The notes under the pieces are model-generated. The model had not been told where the DNA came from and did no database searches. It saw only the letters and a list, made by a program, of their open reading frames with translations. From Halorarius litoreus (lineage in GTDB: Archaea; Halobacteriota; Halobacteria; Halobacteriales; Haloarculaceae), in NCBI RefSeq assembly GCF_024362405.1, contig NZ_CP101454.1, forward strand, positions 620,001-684,000: a stretch of DNA of 64,000 nt, in the 5' to 3' direction. The position numbers and the translations under genes are program-made. Positions 37,459 through 46,967 of the stretch are shown here, one piece after another (the first letter of the stretch is position 1; the number at the start of each line of letters is the position of its first letter).

Positions 37459-37510
37459 GCCGGTTGACCCCGACCCGTACTTTCTTCGTTCGGTCCTGCG
37501 ATACGTGGAC

Positions 37511-39187
37511 ATGGTCGGCAGTAATCAGCTGATTCGGTCGTTTCTCTGGCGTGCAGCGCAGCTGTACCCCGACGTCGACATCGTCTCCCGGACCGGCGAC
37601 GCAGTCCACCGCTACGACTACCGCGCGTACGGCGAGCGTGTCGCGCAGTTGGCGAACGCACTGGCGGCCGCCGGAATCGAGCCCGGCGACCGCGTCGGGT
37701 CGCTGTGCTGGAACCACCACCGCCACTTCGAGACGTACTTCGGCGTCCCCTGCATGGGCGCCCAGCTACACACGATAAACCCGAACCTGCCCGAGAGCCA
37801 CGTCGAGCACATCGTCGGCGACGCGGCGGACGAACTGCTGTTCGTCGACCCCCACGAGCGCGAGGTGCTGGAGGCGCTGGCCGACAGCGAGGCGTTCGAG
37901 AGCGTCCAGCAGTACGTCGTGATGGGTGACACGGTGCCCGAGACGTCCCTCGATCCGGTCGTCGACTACGAGTCGTTCATCGCGGGGCACGAGCCGTCCT
38001 ACGACTGGCCCGACGTGGACGAGTCCCAGCCGGCGGGGATGTGCTACACCTCGGGAACCACCGGCAAGCCGAAGGGCGTCGAGTACACCCAGCAGATGAT
38101 TTGGTCGTACACGATGACGACGCTGACGCCCCAGATGCTCGGTATCACCGACCACGACGTGGTGATGCCGTTGGTCCCGATGTTCCACTCGACCGGCTGG
38201 GGGTTCTCCTGGGCCGCGACGGCCGCCGGCGCCAAGCAGGTGTACCCGGGGCCGTCTCCGGACTCCGCCACCCTCGCCCGCCTCATCGAGGAGGAAGGCG
38301 TGACGCTGACCGCGGGCGTCCCGACCATCTGGATCGACCTGCTGGAGTACCTGGAGACGCACGACGCCGACATCTCGTCGCTGGAGCGGATCGTCGCCGG
38401 CGGCGCGCCGGTCCCCGAGAGCCTCATCCGACGGCTCGACGAGGAGTACGACGTCGAGGTGCTGCAGGCGTGGGGGATGACCGAGCTAACTGCCATCGGG
38501 ACGATTGCCCACCTGCCACCTGACATCGCGGCCGCCGATGTCGAGACCCGGTACGCGAAGCGACAGAAGCAGGGACGGATTGTGCCCGGACTGGAGTTTC
38601 GCGTCGTCAGCGAGGACGACACTGAGGTCCCATGGGACGACACGACGGTTGGCGAACTGTACGTCCGGGGCCCGTCGGTGACGACCGAATACTACCAGCG
38701 CCCCGAGGCCAACGCCGAGGACTTCGCCGCCAACCCCGGCCGCGACGGTGACGGTGAGGGCAACGAGTGGCTGGCGACCGGCGATCTCGTGACCGTGGAC
38801 GCCGAGGGGTACATCTCGCTGGTCGACCGCGACAACGACATCATCAAGAGCGGTGGCGAGTGGATATCCAGCGTAGAACTGGAGAACGCGATGATGGCCC
38901 ACGACGCCGTCAGCGAGGCGACCGTCGTCGGTGTCTCCCACGAGCGATACCAGGAGCGCCCGCTCGGGTTCGTCGTCATGGTGGACGGCGCGTCGATCGA
39001 GCCAGACGCCCTCCGCGCGGAGTTGAGCGAGCGAATTCGTGCGGACTACCCGAAGTGGTGGACGCCCGACGAGATCCAGTTCGTCGACGAGATTCCACGG
39101 ACGGCGACGGGCAAGTTCGACAAGATGGCGCTGCGAGGCAGCTACGCCGACCACGACGTGGAGACGGACCTCGAACCGGAGGAGTGA
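37511..39187 (+). CDS. AMP-forming acyl-CoA ligase (medium/long-chain fatty-acid type)
   Basis: 558-residue adenylate-forming enzyme: P-loop YTSGTTGKPKGVEYTQQ, MPLVPMFHSTGWGF (motif of fatty-acyl-CoA ligases of the AlkK type), AWGMTELTAIG (A5), LATGDLVTVD and SLVDRDNDIIKSGGEWIS (hinge), PRTATGKFDKMALR (catalytic Lys). The ATG at 37511 is chosen because the family N-terminus begins about 15 residues before RYDYRAYGERV; an in-frame ATG at 37430 lies within the previous gene. It activates a carboxylic acid with CoA. Confidence 0.92.
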   Translation: MVGSNQLIRSFLWRAAQLYPDVDIVSRTGDAVHRYDYRAYGERVAQLANALAAAGIEPGDRVGSLCWNHHRHFETYFGVPCMGAQLHTINPNLPESHVEHIVGDAADELLFVDPHEREVLEALADSEAFESVQQYVVMGDTVPETSLDPVVDYESFIAGHEPSYDWPDVDESQPAGMCYTSGTTGKPKGVEYTQQMIWSYTMTTLTPQMLGITDHDVVMPLVPMFHSTGWGFSWAATAAGAKQVYPGPSPDSATLARLIEEEGVTLTAGVPTIWIDLLEYLETHDADISSLERIVAGGAPVPESLIRRLDEEYDVEVLQAWGMTELTAIGTIAHLPPDIAAADVETRYAKRQKQGRIVPGLEFRVVSEDDTEVPWDDTTVGELYVRGPSVTTEYYQRPEANAEDFAANPGRDGDGEGNEWLATGDLVTVDAEGYISLVDRDNDIIKSGGEWISSVELENAMMAHDAVSEATVVGVSHERYQERPLGFVVMVDGASIEPDALRAELSERIRADYPKWWTPDEIQFVDEIPRTATGKFDKMALRGSYADHDVETDLEPEE

Positions 39188-39282
39188 CTCCCGCCTCGGG
39201 ACCGCGGACGCCCGTGCGCGAACGCCGACGACGTCTCGACAGTCGCCGACTGTCTGGCCCGTCAGCGAACCCGCGACGGTTC

Positions 39283-40551
39283 TCAGGCGGGACTGCCCCG
39301 GACCGGCCGGAGGACGAACGTCGCCAGGCCCGCGACCAGGATGAGGGCACCGCCGAGCAGGAACGTCGCGTCCCAGCCGATGGAGACGACGAGGCCACTG
39401 GCGACGGTGCCGCCGGCGACGCCGCCCCAGAGCTTTGCTGAGTACAGCACCGCGTAGTTCGCCGAGGAGTGAGCGCGTCCGTAGTACTCCCCGACGAGGC
39501 TGGGGAAAATAGAGTACGGTGGCGCGCGGAGGAACGCCGCGACGGCGGCGAGAGCGACGAACGCCGGCGCGATGCCGGCCTCGGCGACGGTGACCAGGCC
39601 GGTGAGCGCGATGCCACAGAGGACCAACGCGACGCCGACCGTCCGCTCGCGCCCGAACCGGTCCGAGAGTCCACCGACGACGACGACGCCGAACGCGTCG
39701 CCGAGTGCGACCAGGGAGGCGGCGCCGGTGGCGGCCCCCGCGGAGATGCCGGCGTTCGTGGCGAACGCGATGACCTTCCCGACGAGCATCAGCGTCACGC
39801 CGTTGACGACCACGAAGATGGCGTACAGCAGCCAGAACTGCCAGGTTCGGACGGCCTCGCGCCACGTGTATCCCTCCTCTTCGTCGGCGTCCACCGCCTC
39901 GGGGTCGGTCGCAGGCGTAGAGTCCGCGCTGGTCACGTCCGCTCCGCCGTCGGGCTCGGCGTCGGCATCGCGGACCGTGACCCCCACGGGGTCCCGGAGG
40001 ATGGGGACTGCGACGAGGGCGACCAGGCCCGCCAGCAGCCCCAGGCTCACGAGCGTCACGACGAAGTCCGTGACGATGAACTGGCGGAGGAAGGGGATCA
40101 ACAGGAAGCTCAGGCCGCTGTAGGCGACCATGGCGATGCCCGTCGCCAGGCCGCGCCGGTCGCTGAACCACTTCACCGGCGTGTTTGCGGCGACGGAGTA
40201 GACGATGCCGACGCCCATCCCGCCCAACGAGTAGAACAGGTAGACGCCCCAGATGGAGTTCGCCAGCGCGGTGCCCACGTACCCGCCCGCGAGCAACCCG
40301 GCGCTGGCGAGCATCGGGAGCTGTGGCCCCCAGCGGTCACGAACCCAGCCGGCCGGGAACTGGACGATGGTCTGAAAGACGACGAACAGCGTGAACACGG
40401 TCCCGATGGCCGCCTCCGACGCGCCGAGACGCGTCTCGAGCGGGAGTCGGATCGACGACCAGCCGAACTGGTAGGTTCCGGCGAAGCCCATGGCCACGGC
40501 TGCGACGGCGACGAGCCACCAGGGCGAGAACCCGAGTTCCTCCTGTTCCAT
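39283..40551 (-). CDS. MFS transporter (oxalate/formate antiporter-like)
   Basis: 422-residue carrier with about 12 transmembrane helices. The loop after helix 2, GWVRDRWGPQLPML, is the MFS signature and the central acidic cytoplasmic loop (about residues 190-230, rich in Asp and Glu) separates two six-helix halves. The pattern GGMGVGIVYSVAANTPVKWF resembles the OFA (oxalate/formate antiporter) branch of monocarboxylate carriers. A TATA-like ATATAA (40584-40589) upstream on the minus strand favours the Met at 40551; Met at 40566 is an alternative. It may exchange organic acids used by the catabolic genes. Confidence 0.87.
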   Translation of the reverse strand: MEQEELGFSPWWLVAVAAVAMGFAGTYQFGWSSIRLPLETRLGASEAAIGTVFTLFVVFQTIVQFPAGWVRDRWGPQLPMLASAGLLAGGYVGTALANSIWGVYLFYSLGGMGVGIVYSVAANTPVKWFSDRRGLATGIAMVAYSGLSFLLIPFLRQFIVTDFVVTLVSLGLLAGLVALVAVPILRDPVGVTVRDADAEPDGGADVTSADSTPATDPEAVDADEEEGYTWREAVRTWQFWLLYAIFVVVNGVTLMLVGKVIAFATNAGISAGAATGAASLVALGDAFGVVVVGGLSDRFGRERTVGVALVLCGIALTGLVTVAEAGIAPAFVALAAVAAFLRAPPYSIFPSLVGEYYGRAHSSANYAVLYSAKLWGGVAGGTVASGLVVSIGWDATFLLGGALILVAGLATFVLRPVRGSPA

Positions 40552-40686
40552 CGTGTCTCTTCCCATCTGAGAGCGGGGACCTGATATAACTATCCGCCAG
40601 CCCGGTGCCGTGGCCGGGCAAAGGGCCGATTCGCCGGAGTTCGAGACAGCAGTACGCTTAACATCCATTGCCTATTACCACAGTAC

Positions 40687-42297
40687 ATGCCCATCGACGA
40701 GGAGTCAGTCCGCGGAGATTTTCCCATCCTCAATCGCCGGATCGGACGGGAGTCGCTCGTCTACCTCGACAACGCGGCGACGACGCACACCCCGATGCAG
40801 GTCCGAGACGTATACGACGACTTCTACGACCGCTACAACGCGAACGTCCACCGCGGCATCCACGACCTGAGTTACGAGGCCTCAGTCGCCTACGAAGACG
40901 CTCACGACCGCCTCGCGGCGTTCCTCGGCGCCTCGGGGGGTCGAAAGGAAATCGTCTTCACGAAGAACACGACCGAGAGCATCAATCTGGTCGCGTACGC
41001 GTGGGGGCTGGCCGAACTGGAACCCGGCGACGAGGTCGTGCTCACGGAGATGGAGCACCACGCGTCGCTGGTCACCTGGCAGCAGATCGCCAAGCGGGCC
41101 GGGGCACAGGTCCGATACATCTCCGTCGACGAGACCGGTCACCTGGACATGGACCACGCCCGCGAGGTCATCACCGACGACACGGCGATGGTCAGCGTCG
41201 TCCACGTCTCGAACGTCCTCGGGACCGTCAACCCGGTGAAGGAGCTGGCCGACCTCGCCCACGACCACGGCGCCCGCATCCTCGTCGACGGCGCCCAGGC
41301 CGCGCCGACCAGACCGGTCGACGTCGAAGCCATCGACGCCGATTTCTACGCTCTCTCCGGTCACAAGATGGTGGGCCCGACCGGCATCGGCGTCCTGTAC
41401 GGGAAGCGCCATCTCCTCGAGACGATGGACCCGTTCCTCTACGGCGGCGAGATGATCGCCGACGTCACCTTCGAGGACGCCACCTGGAACGAACTACCCT
41501 GGAAGTTCGAAGCGGGCACACCGCCCATCGCCGAGGGCATCGCGCTGGCCGCCGCCGCCGACTACCTCGACGACCTGGGGATGGAGAACGTCCGCGACCA
41601 CGAGAACGACCTCGCGCAGTACCTCCTGGAACGACTCGAACGGCGCGACGACGTGGAGACCTACGGCCCACCGTCCGGTGAGGAGCGGGCCGGGTTAGTG
41701 GCGTTCAACGTCGACGGCGTCCACGCGCACGACCTCTCCGGCATCCTCAACGACGCTGGCATCGCCATCCGTGCCGGCGACCACTGTACGCAACCGCTCC
41801 ACGACAAACTCGGCATCCCCGGCTCCGCACGCGCTTCCGTCTACGTCTACAACACCCGTGAAGAGATAGACTATCTCCTCGATGCCCTGGGAGACGGCGA
41901 AACGATGCTGACCGACTACCTCCGGTCGGCCCAGTTCAGCCCGGCTGTCGAGCGCCACTACGAACGCTCCCGGTCTGCCGAGGGCCTGACGAACCCGACC
42001 TTCAGCAAGACCTCGCAGGCGACGACCTGCGGCGACGAGGGGCGCTTCGACGTCGAAGTCGATTCGGCGGGCGTCATCCAGCGCATCGCCTTCGAGAGCG
42101 AGAGTTGTGCCGTCTCGAGCGCGACGGCGAGCATCCTCTCGGAGTCGCTCGTCGGCAGGTCCCTCGCGGAGGTCGCCACCCTCGACGGGCACGCGCTCGA
42201 CCTGTTCGACGGGGAGATTCCCCCGGTCCGCGTCGACTGCGTCGAGGGCCCCGAGGCCGTCATCCGCCTCGCCGCACAGGAGCACCTCGACGACTGA
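40687..42297 (+). CDS. sufS: cysteine desulfurase fused to a SufU/IscU-like scaffold domain
   Basis: 536 residues. The first ~400 are a class-V PLP-dependent SufS-type desulfurase: EMEHHASLVTWQQIAKR, PLP lysine near 227 in LSGHKMVGPTGIGVLYG and a catalytic Cys near 367 in RAGDHCTQPLHD. The last ~120 form a SufU/IscU-like domain with three conserved cysteines: near 448 in ATTCGDEGRF (with the Asp two residues on), 474 in ESCAVSSATASIL and 518 in VRVDCVEGP. The two are usually separate proteins, with SufU accepting the persulfide. Here donor and acceptor are in one chain. It supplies sulfur for Fe-S clusters, possibly those of the local aconitase and molybdenum hydroxylase. Confidence 0.87.
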   Translation: MPIDEESVRGDFPILNRRIGRESLVYLDNAATTHTPMQVRDVYDDFYDRYNANVHRGIHDLSYEASVAYEDAHDRLAAFLGASGGRKEIVFTKNTTESINLVAYAWGLAELEPGDEVVLTEMEHHASLVTWQQIAKRAGAQVRYISVDETGHLDMDHAREVITDDTAMVSVVHVSNVLGTVNPVKELADLAHDHGARILVDGAQAAPTRPVDVEAIDADFYALSGHKMVGPTGIGVLYGKRHLLETMDPFLYGGEMIADVTFEDATWNELPWKFEAGTPPIAEGIALAAAADYLDDLGMENVRDHENDLAQYLLERLERRDDVETYGPPSGEERAGLVAFNVDGVHAHDLSGILNDAGIAIRAGDHCTQPLHDKLGIPGSARASVYVYNTREEIDYLLDALGDGETMLTDYLRSAQFSPAVERHYERSRSAEGLTNPTFSKTSQATTCGDEGRFDVEVDSAGVIQRIAFESESCAVSSATASILSESLVGRSLAEVATLDGHALDLFDGEIPPVRVDCVEGPEAVIRLAAQEHLDD

Positions 42298-42336
42298 GAC
42301 GGTCACTGATCGAGTCGGGCCGGCGTGCCCGCGCCG

Positions 42337-43182
42337 TCACCAGGGAGTCGACCGGTCGACCAGGCCGACGCGCCCCGGGAGGGAGAGGTCGACCCAGCGG
42401 ACTTCGGTATCACCCCAGGCGCTCGGCTCGCCACAGTTCACGTGGGCAGCCGCGGCGTCCAGGTCGTCCGTCCCGACGAGGTACGCACAGGGGAGCGGCC
42501 CGAACTTCTCGACGCGCTCACCGAGCCAGCCGTCGGCCCCGCGCTGTTCGGCGAGGGTCGCGGGCGTCTCCGGGAACCGCGCCAGCGTCGCGTCGAGGTC
42601 CTCGGTGTCGACCCGGGTCGGAGCCCCACAGTCGAACAGTTCCCGATACCGATCGACGTACTCATCGATGGACGGAACCCCCACGACGACCTCAACGACG
42701 CCCTCCAGCGGGAGGTCGGCCATCTCGCTCGAGATGTTCACCCGTCGGTCGCGAGGCGTGCGGTCGCTGACGAGGAATGGGACCGCGGTCCCGAGTTCGC
42801 GATCGCCGACGACGGTGAGGTCCCACTCGACGAGTTTGCCGTCCGGCCGCTCACGCTGGTAGTGGGTCGGGCCGTCAACCGTGATGCCGCGGTCGGCAAT
42901 GCGCTCGGTTTCTGCCTCGATATCGTCGACGAAGAGCGCCCACGCAGCGGGGCCGGCGTCGCCATCGATCTGGGCGTCCCACCACGGCGACCGGGCGTCG
43001 GGGTCGAGCTTCGAGATGAGTTCGATGTACGAGCCGTTCTCGAAGCCGATAGTGTAGTTGTGGGTCACGCCGTTGTCGTGCTCACCACCGTACTGCGACG
43101 GGAGACCGACGGCCTCGAAGGCCTCCCGCATGCGCTCGATGTCCTGGTCAGCGTAGACGACGTGGTCGATGGCGTTGTGCAT
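42337..43182 (-). CDS. VOC family / glyoxalase-like domain protein
   Basis: 281 residues with a glyoxalase-like fold. The first half opens AIDHVVYADQDIERMREAF with HNYTIGFENGSYIELIS, the second covers a weaker repeat (VEVVVGVPSIDEYVDRYREL). It resembles the large PF13468-type proteins often annotated as VOC family of unknown function. The metal-ligand His in DHVVYA and Glu in YIELIS are visible. Start at 43182 (MHNAIDHVV) fits the family; an upstream Met at 43206 is less likely. It sits 43 bp upstream of the MDR oxidoreductase gene, same strand. Confidence 0.78.
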   Translation of the reverse strand: MHNAIDHVVYADQDIERMREAFEAVGLPSQYGGEHDNGVTHNYTIGFENGSYIELISKLDPDARSPWWDAQIDGDAGPAAWALFVDDIEAETERIADRGITVDGPTHYQRERPDGKLVEWDLTVVGDRELGTAVPFLVSDRTPRDRRVNISSEMADLPLEGVVEVVVGVPSIDEYVDRYRELFDCGAPTRVDTEDLDATLARFPETPATLAEQRGADGWLGERVEKFGPLPCAYLVGTDDLDAAAAHVNCGEPSAWGDTEVRWVDLSLPGRVGLVDRSTPW

Positions 43183-43225
43183 ACCACCGACTCGGCGGGG
43201 GGTCACAAAACGGTTCGCCCGGCGA

Positions 43226-44263
43226 TCACTCCTGAGTCAGCACGATCTTCCCGTACAGGCCCCGGTTGTCCATCCGCTCGAAGGCGGTCATGTACTCCTC
43301 GATGGGGAACGTGTCGTCGATCACCGGCTCGACGTCGCCCGACCAGACGTAGTCGTAGAGTTCGGCGAGTTCGTAGGAGTTGGCGCCGGAGCTCCCGACG
43401 ATGTCGAGCTGTCGCATGAAGATCTGGCGGATCTCCGTCTCGGGGTTCGGACCGACGGTCGCCCCGGAGGTGACGAGCCGGCCGCCCCAGCGCAGCGTTC
43501 GCATCGACTGCACCCAGGTGTCGCCGCCGACGTTGTTGTAACAGACGTCGACGCCCTGCTTGTCCGTCAGCTTCCAGATGGCCTCGTCGAAGCGCTCCTC
43601 GGTGTAGTCGATGACGTGGTCCGCGCCCAGGTCCCGCAGGAACTCGGCTTTCTCCTGGCTGCTGGTCGTCGCGTAGAGGGTATCGACGTTCAGCACGTTC
43701 TTGCAGATCTGGACCGCGTAGGTCCCGACGCCGCCGGTCGCGCCGACGATGAGGACGTCCTCCGTCGACTGCACCTTCGCCCGGGGAACGAGCGCACGCC
43801 AGGCCGTCCCGCCAGCGACCGGGACCGCCGCCGCCGTCACGAAGTCCGCGTCGTCGGGAATCGGAATCAGGTTCTCCTCGGGCATCGCGACGTACTCGGC
43901 GTGGCCGCCACGTCGCATCTCGCCCATCATCGTGAAATCCTCGCAGAGCATCTCCTGGCCACGGACGCAGAAGCGACAGTCTCCACAGGAGAGGAACGGC
44001 ACGGCGACGACGCGGTCGCCCTCCGCCCAGGCGGTGACGTCGTCGCCACACTCGGTGACGACGCCGGCGACGTCGCCGCCACCCCAGAACGGGTACTGCG
44101 GGACGTAGTTGTCGAGTTCGCGGACGGCGAACAGGTCCATGTAGTTCAGGGCCGACGCCTTCACGTCGACCAGGACCTCGCCGTCGCCGACCTCGGGCGT
44201 CGGTACGTCCAATAGGTCGTAGTTGTCCAGTGGCCCGTGTTCGTGGAAGCCAACAGCTTTCAT
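43226..44263 (-). CDS. zinc-binding MDR-family dehydrogenase / quinone oxidoreductase (paralogue of 11405 gene)
   Basis: 345-residue medium-chain dehydrogenase beginning MKAVGFHEHGPLDNYDLLDV. It has a structural zinc site from cysteines in LSCGDCRFCVRGQEMLC, PFWGGGDVAGVVTE, Rossmann VGATGGVGTYAVQICKN and YATTSSQEKAEFL. The N-terminus, zinc lobe and TSS(Q/E)EK motif are shared with the protein at 11405, so the two are duplicates that have drifted. It is divergent from the cysteine-synthase homologue. Substrate unknown. Confidence 0.9.
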   Translation of the reverse strand: MKAVGFHEHGPLDNYDLLDVPTPEVGDGEVLVDVKASALNYMDLFAVRELDNYVPQYPFWGGGDVAGVVTECGDDVTAWAEGDRVVAVPFLSCGDCRFCVRGQEMLCEDFTMMGEMRRGGHAEYVAMPEENLIPIPDDADFVTAAAVPVAGGTAWRALVPRAKVQSTEDVLIVGATGGVGTYAVQICKNVLNVDTLYATTSSQEKAEFLRDLGADHVIDYTEERFDEAIWKLTDKQGVDVCYNNVGGDTWVQSMRTLRWGGRLVTSGATVGPNPETEIRQIFMRQLDIVGSSGANSYELAELYDYVWSGDVEPVIDDTFPIEEYMTAFERMDNRGLYGKIVLTQE

Positions 44264-44372
44264 TTCGTAGGGAGTGGTCGGGGCTGGGTAAAAAGTTACC
44301 TCGCAGCACGACCCAGCAGGGGTGCCCCGGTAGTTTGAAGCACGCGTCTCGCAACGGGTCAACGTAGAGAAC

Positions 44373-45326
44373 ATGGAGTACGCTAGCGCGCTCGATGCGA
44401 TCGGTGAGACCCCGATGGTGGAGCTGTCGACTATTCGGCCGGAGAACGGAGCGTCGATTCACGTCAAGTGGGAGGGCGCGAACCCGACCGGGAGCCTCAA
44501 GGACCGGATGGCGCTCGCGATGATCGAAGAAGCACGCCGACGGGGCGACATCGAACCCGGCGACCCGGTAGTGGAGTTCACCGGCGGCAGCACGGGGACG
44601 AGCCTCGCACTCGCCTGTGCCGTCCTCGACCATCCGTTGCACATCGTGACCGCCGACTGCGTGGCCGAGGAGAAGCGGGCATCGATGAAGGCCCTCGGCG
44701 CGAACCTCGAACTCGTCGAGACGCCCGAGGGCTCGGCTCACGATGGCCTATTCGACGATATGCAGGCGGCTGCCGAGGCTCTCCAGGAGCGCACGGGTGC
44801 GTACTTCACCAACCAGTTCGAGAACCCGGACCAACTCGCAGGCTACCGGGGGCTCGGCGAGGAGATCCTCGACCAGCGCCCCGAGGTCGACGAGTTCGTG
44901 ATGATCGTCGGCACCGGCGGGTGCGCCATGGGAACCTCACAGGCGTTCGAGGCACTCGGCGCCGACGTGGACGTGACGCTGGTCGAACCCGCGGAGTCAC
45001 CCGTCCTCACCGAGGGGCGCGCCGGCAGCCACGCCGTCGAGGGGACCGCGATCGTCAGTTCTCCACCGCTGGTCGAGCGAGATCGCTTCGACGGCGTTCG
45101 CACCCTCCCCGCAGACGAGGGCGTCGCGGCCCTCCGGCGCCTGGCCCGCGACGAGGGACTGCTCGTCGGGACCAGTTCCGGCATGAACGTCGCGGCCGCC
45201 CGCGAGGCCGCCGCCGAGCGCGACCCGGACGACGTCGTGGTCACCGTCGCCTGCGACACCGGCCTCAAGTACCTCTCCAACAACCTCTTCGAGGGCCTGG
45301 AGGGGGCCTCGGTCTGCATCTGCTAA
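44373..45326 (+). CDS. PLP-dependent cysteine synthase-family protein
   Basis: 317 residues, fold type II PLP enzyme. PLP lysine is at residue 43 in NPTGSLKDRMALAMIEEA; the substrate loop EFTGGSTGTSLAL and phosphate-binding GTGGCAMGTSQAF are clear. Overall it resembles O-acetylserine sulfhydrylase or cystathionine beta-synthase catalytic domains. The C-terminus is unusual, ending VCIC with two cysteines. Together with the desulfurase-SufU fusion 2 kb away this points to local sulfur metabolism, but a role in threonine or diaminopropionate metabolism cannot be excluded. TATA position is not clear. Confidence 0.87.
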   Translation: MEYASALDAIGETPMVELSTIRPENGASIHVKWEGANPTGSLKDRMALAMIEEARRRGDIEPGDPVVEFTGGSTGTSLALACAVLDHPLHIVTADCVAEEKRASMKALGANLELVETPEGSAHDGLFDDMQAAAEALQERTGAYFTNQFENPDQLAGYRGLGEEILDQRPEVDEFVMIVGTGGCAMGTSQAFEALGADVDVTLVEPAESPVLTEGRAGSHAVEGTAIVSSPPLVERDRFDGVRTLPADEGVAALRRLARDEGLLVGTSSGMNVAAAREAAAERDPDDVVVTVACDTGLKYLSNNLFEGLEGASVCIC

Positions 45327-45644
45327 CCGGCCGCCTGGGCGAACGCCCCACCCGTGGGGTCCGAGCGACGACGCTATCGCGGCCTCCGCTCAGAGGGAAG
45401 CCAACAGACTATCGGCTCTTGATCGAGCGTGTTCCGCGATGCGGGGCGCCGCGCTGGTCGTCGGGATCGTGACCGCGACGCAGATTCAGCGACCTAGCAG
45501 GGTTCGTACTGATTTCGCAACGAATCCGCCAGAACTGCCATTCCGTACTCCGGGAGCGAATAAGGCCGAGCGCCGCGGTCACGCCGTCTGCCATGCGTGG
45601 GTGGTCTCGGAGTCACCTCGACATCGTGGGCAACGCAGGGCCCA
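45327..45644. other. intergenic region with an IclR-type half palindrome
   Basis: 318 bp between convergent genes (cysteine-synthase homologue and acyl-CoA dehydrogenase). It contains GTTCCGCGATGCGGGG (45431-45446), which shares TTCCGCGATG with sites near the IclR gene at 60012. A minus-strand open frame of 61 codons (45409-45594) has no recognisable motif and is not called. Confidence 0.35.
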
Positions 45645-46826
45645 CTATCCGAGCAGACGCTTGCCGATGATCTCTTTCTGGATCTCGTTGGTGCCCTCGT
45701 AGATCTTGGTGACGCGGATGTCGCGGAGGTACCGCTCGACGGGGTGGTCGGTGACGTACCCGGCGCCGCCGAACACCTGGACGGCCTCGTCGGCCACCTT
45801 GAACCCGCGATCGCTGGCGAACAGTTTGGCCATGCTCGCGAACCGCTCCGAGAGCGTCACCTCGCCCGCGTCGTAGAGGCTCGCGGCGCGGTAGGTCAGC
45901 GCACGAGCCGCCTCGACGTTCGTGGCCATCTCGGCGATCTTGTGCCGGATCGCCTGGAAGTCGCCGATCCGCTGGCCGAACTGTTCGCGCTCACCCGCGT
46001 ACTCGATGGCGGCGTCGAGCGCGCCCTGAGCCGCGCCGACGGCCTGGGCTGCAACCTGGACGCGGGCGGGCGCCATCGCCTCGTTGAAGTACTGCCAGCC
46101 GCGGTTCTCCTCGCCGACGATGTTCTCGGCCGGGACGCGCACGTCGTCGAAGACGACCTCCGCCGTGTCGGAGGCGTGCAGACCGAGTTTGTTGTCGATC
46201 TTGCTCGTCGTCACGCCGTCGGCGTCGAGCGGCACCAGAATCGTACTGATGCCGTCGTAGCCCGCGTTCGGGTCGGTCTTGGTGACCAGGAGGATGGCGT
46301 CGCCGACCGAGCCGTTACTGATCCACATCTTGTTGCCGTTGATGACCCACTCGTCGCCGTCTCTCTCCGCGCGGGTCTCGATCCCCGCGACGTCCGAGCC
46401 GTGCGCGGGTTCGCTGATCCCGATTGCGATGGACTTCTCCCCGGCGGCGATGCCCGGGAACCACTCCTCCTTCTGTTGCTCGGTGCCGTACGTCTTCAGC
46501 ACGTACAGCGTCGAGTTGAAGGCCATCAGGTCGATGGCCGCCCCGATGCCGGGGTCGGCCCGCCACAGTTCCTCGGTGACGATGGCCGTCTCGATGACGT
46601 CCATGCCGGCACCGCCGTACTCGACCGGGACCATCGGACCGACGAGGTCTGCCTGGGCGGCTTTCTCCACGACGGCCCACGGGTACTCGTGGCTCTCGTC
46701 GTGCTCGCGGGCGACAGGGACGATCTCCGCCTCGCCGAACTCACGGACGGCGGCTCGGATCGCCTCTTGCTCGTCGGTCAGCATGTACTGCTGATCAGGC
46801 TGGGAACCTTTGGGCTGAGATGCCAT
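45645..46826 (-). CDS. acyl-CoA dehydrogenase
   Basis: 393-residue FAD-dependent acyl-CoA dehydrogenase. It shows MLTDEQEAIRAAVREFGE at the N-terminus, ISEPAHGSDVAGIETRA and NKMWISNGSVGDAILLVTKT (FAD and substrate loops), VQVFGGAGYVTDHPVERYL and the terminal IYEGTNEIQKEIIGKRLL with the catalytic Glu region. It is more canonical than the copy at 16167 and resembles short/branched-chain enzymes. The Met at 46826 lies 15 codons before the family N-terminus. It is divergent from the enoyl-CoA hydratase at 46968, a natural pathway neighbour. Confidence 0.92.
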   Translation of the reverse strand: MASQPKGSQPDQQYMLTDEQEAIRAAVREFGEAEIVPVAREHDESHEYPWAVVEKAAQADLVGPMVPVEYGGAGMDVIETAIVTEELWRADPGIGAAIDLMAFNSTLYVLKTYGTEQQKEEWFPGIAAGEKSIAIGISEPAHGSDVAGIETRAERDGDEWVINGNKMWISNGSVGDAILLVTKTDPNAGYDGISTILVPLDADGVTTSKIDNKLGLHASDTAEVVFDDVRVPAENIVGEENRGWQYFNEAMAPARVQVAAQAVGAAQGALDAAIEYAGEREQFGQRIGDFQAIRHKIAEMATNVEAARALTYRAASLYDAGEVTLSERFASMAKLFASDRGFKVADEAVQVFGGAGYVTDHPVERYLRDIRVTKIYEGTNEIQKEIIGKRLLG

Positions 46827-46967
46827 AGCAAAGGTGTACGGAGATATCGACTTAGGCCTTTCGACGCCCGCCTGACGCCCGTTGCGGCGCGCTACAACCG
46901 GGACACCGGGGGCTCCAGCGGCCGGACCCATCACAAGTGATTTGATGGTGCCGTGTGAGACCTACCC

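Noticed and set aside
45409-45594. 61-codon minus-strand frame in the 45-kb gap
   Set aside because: Arg-rich, no recognisable motif, no promoter; a short mobile-element remnant is possible but unsupported.
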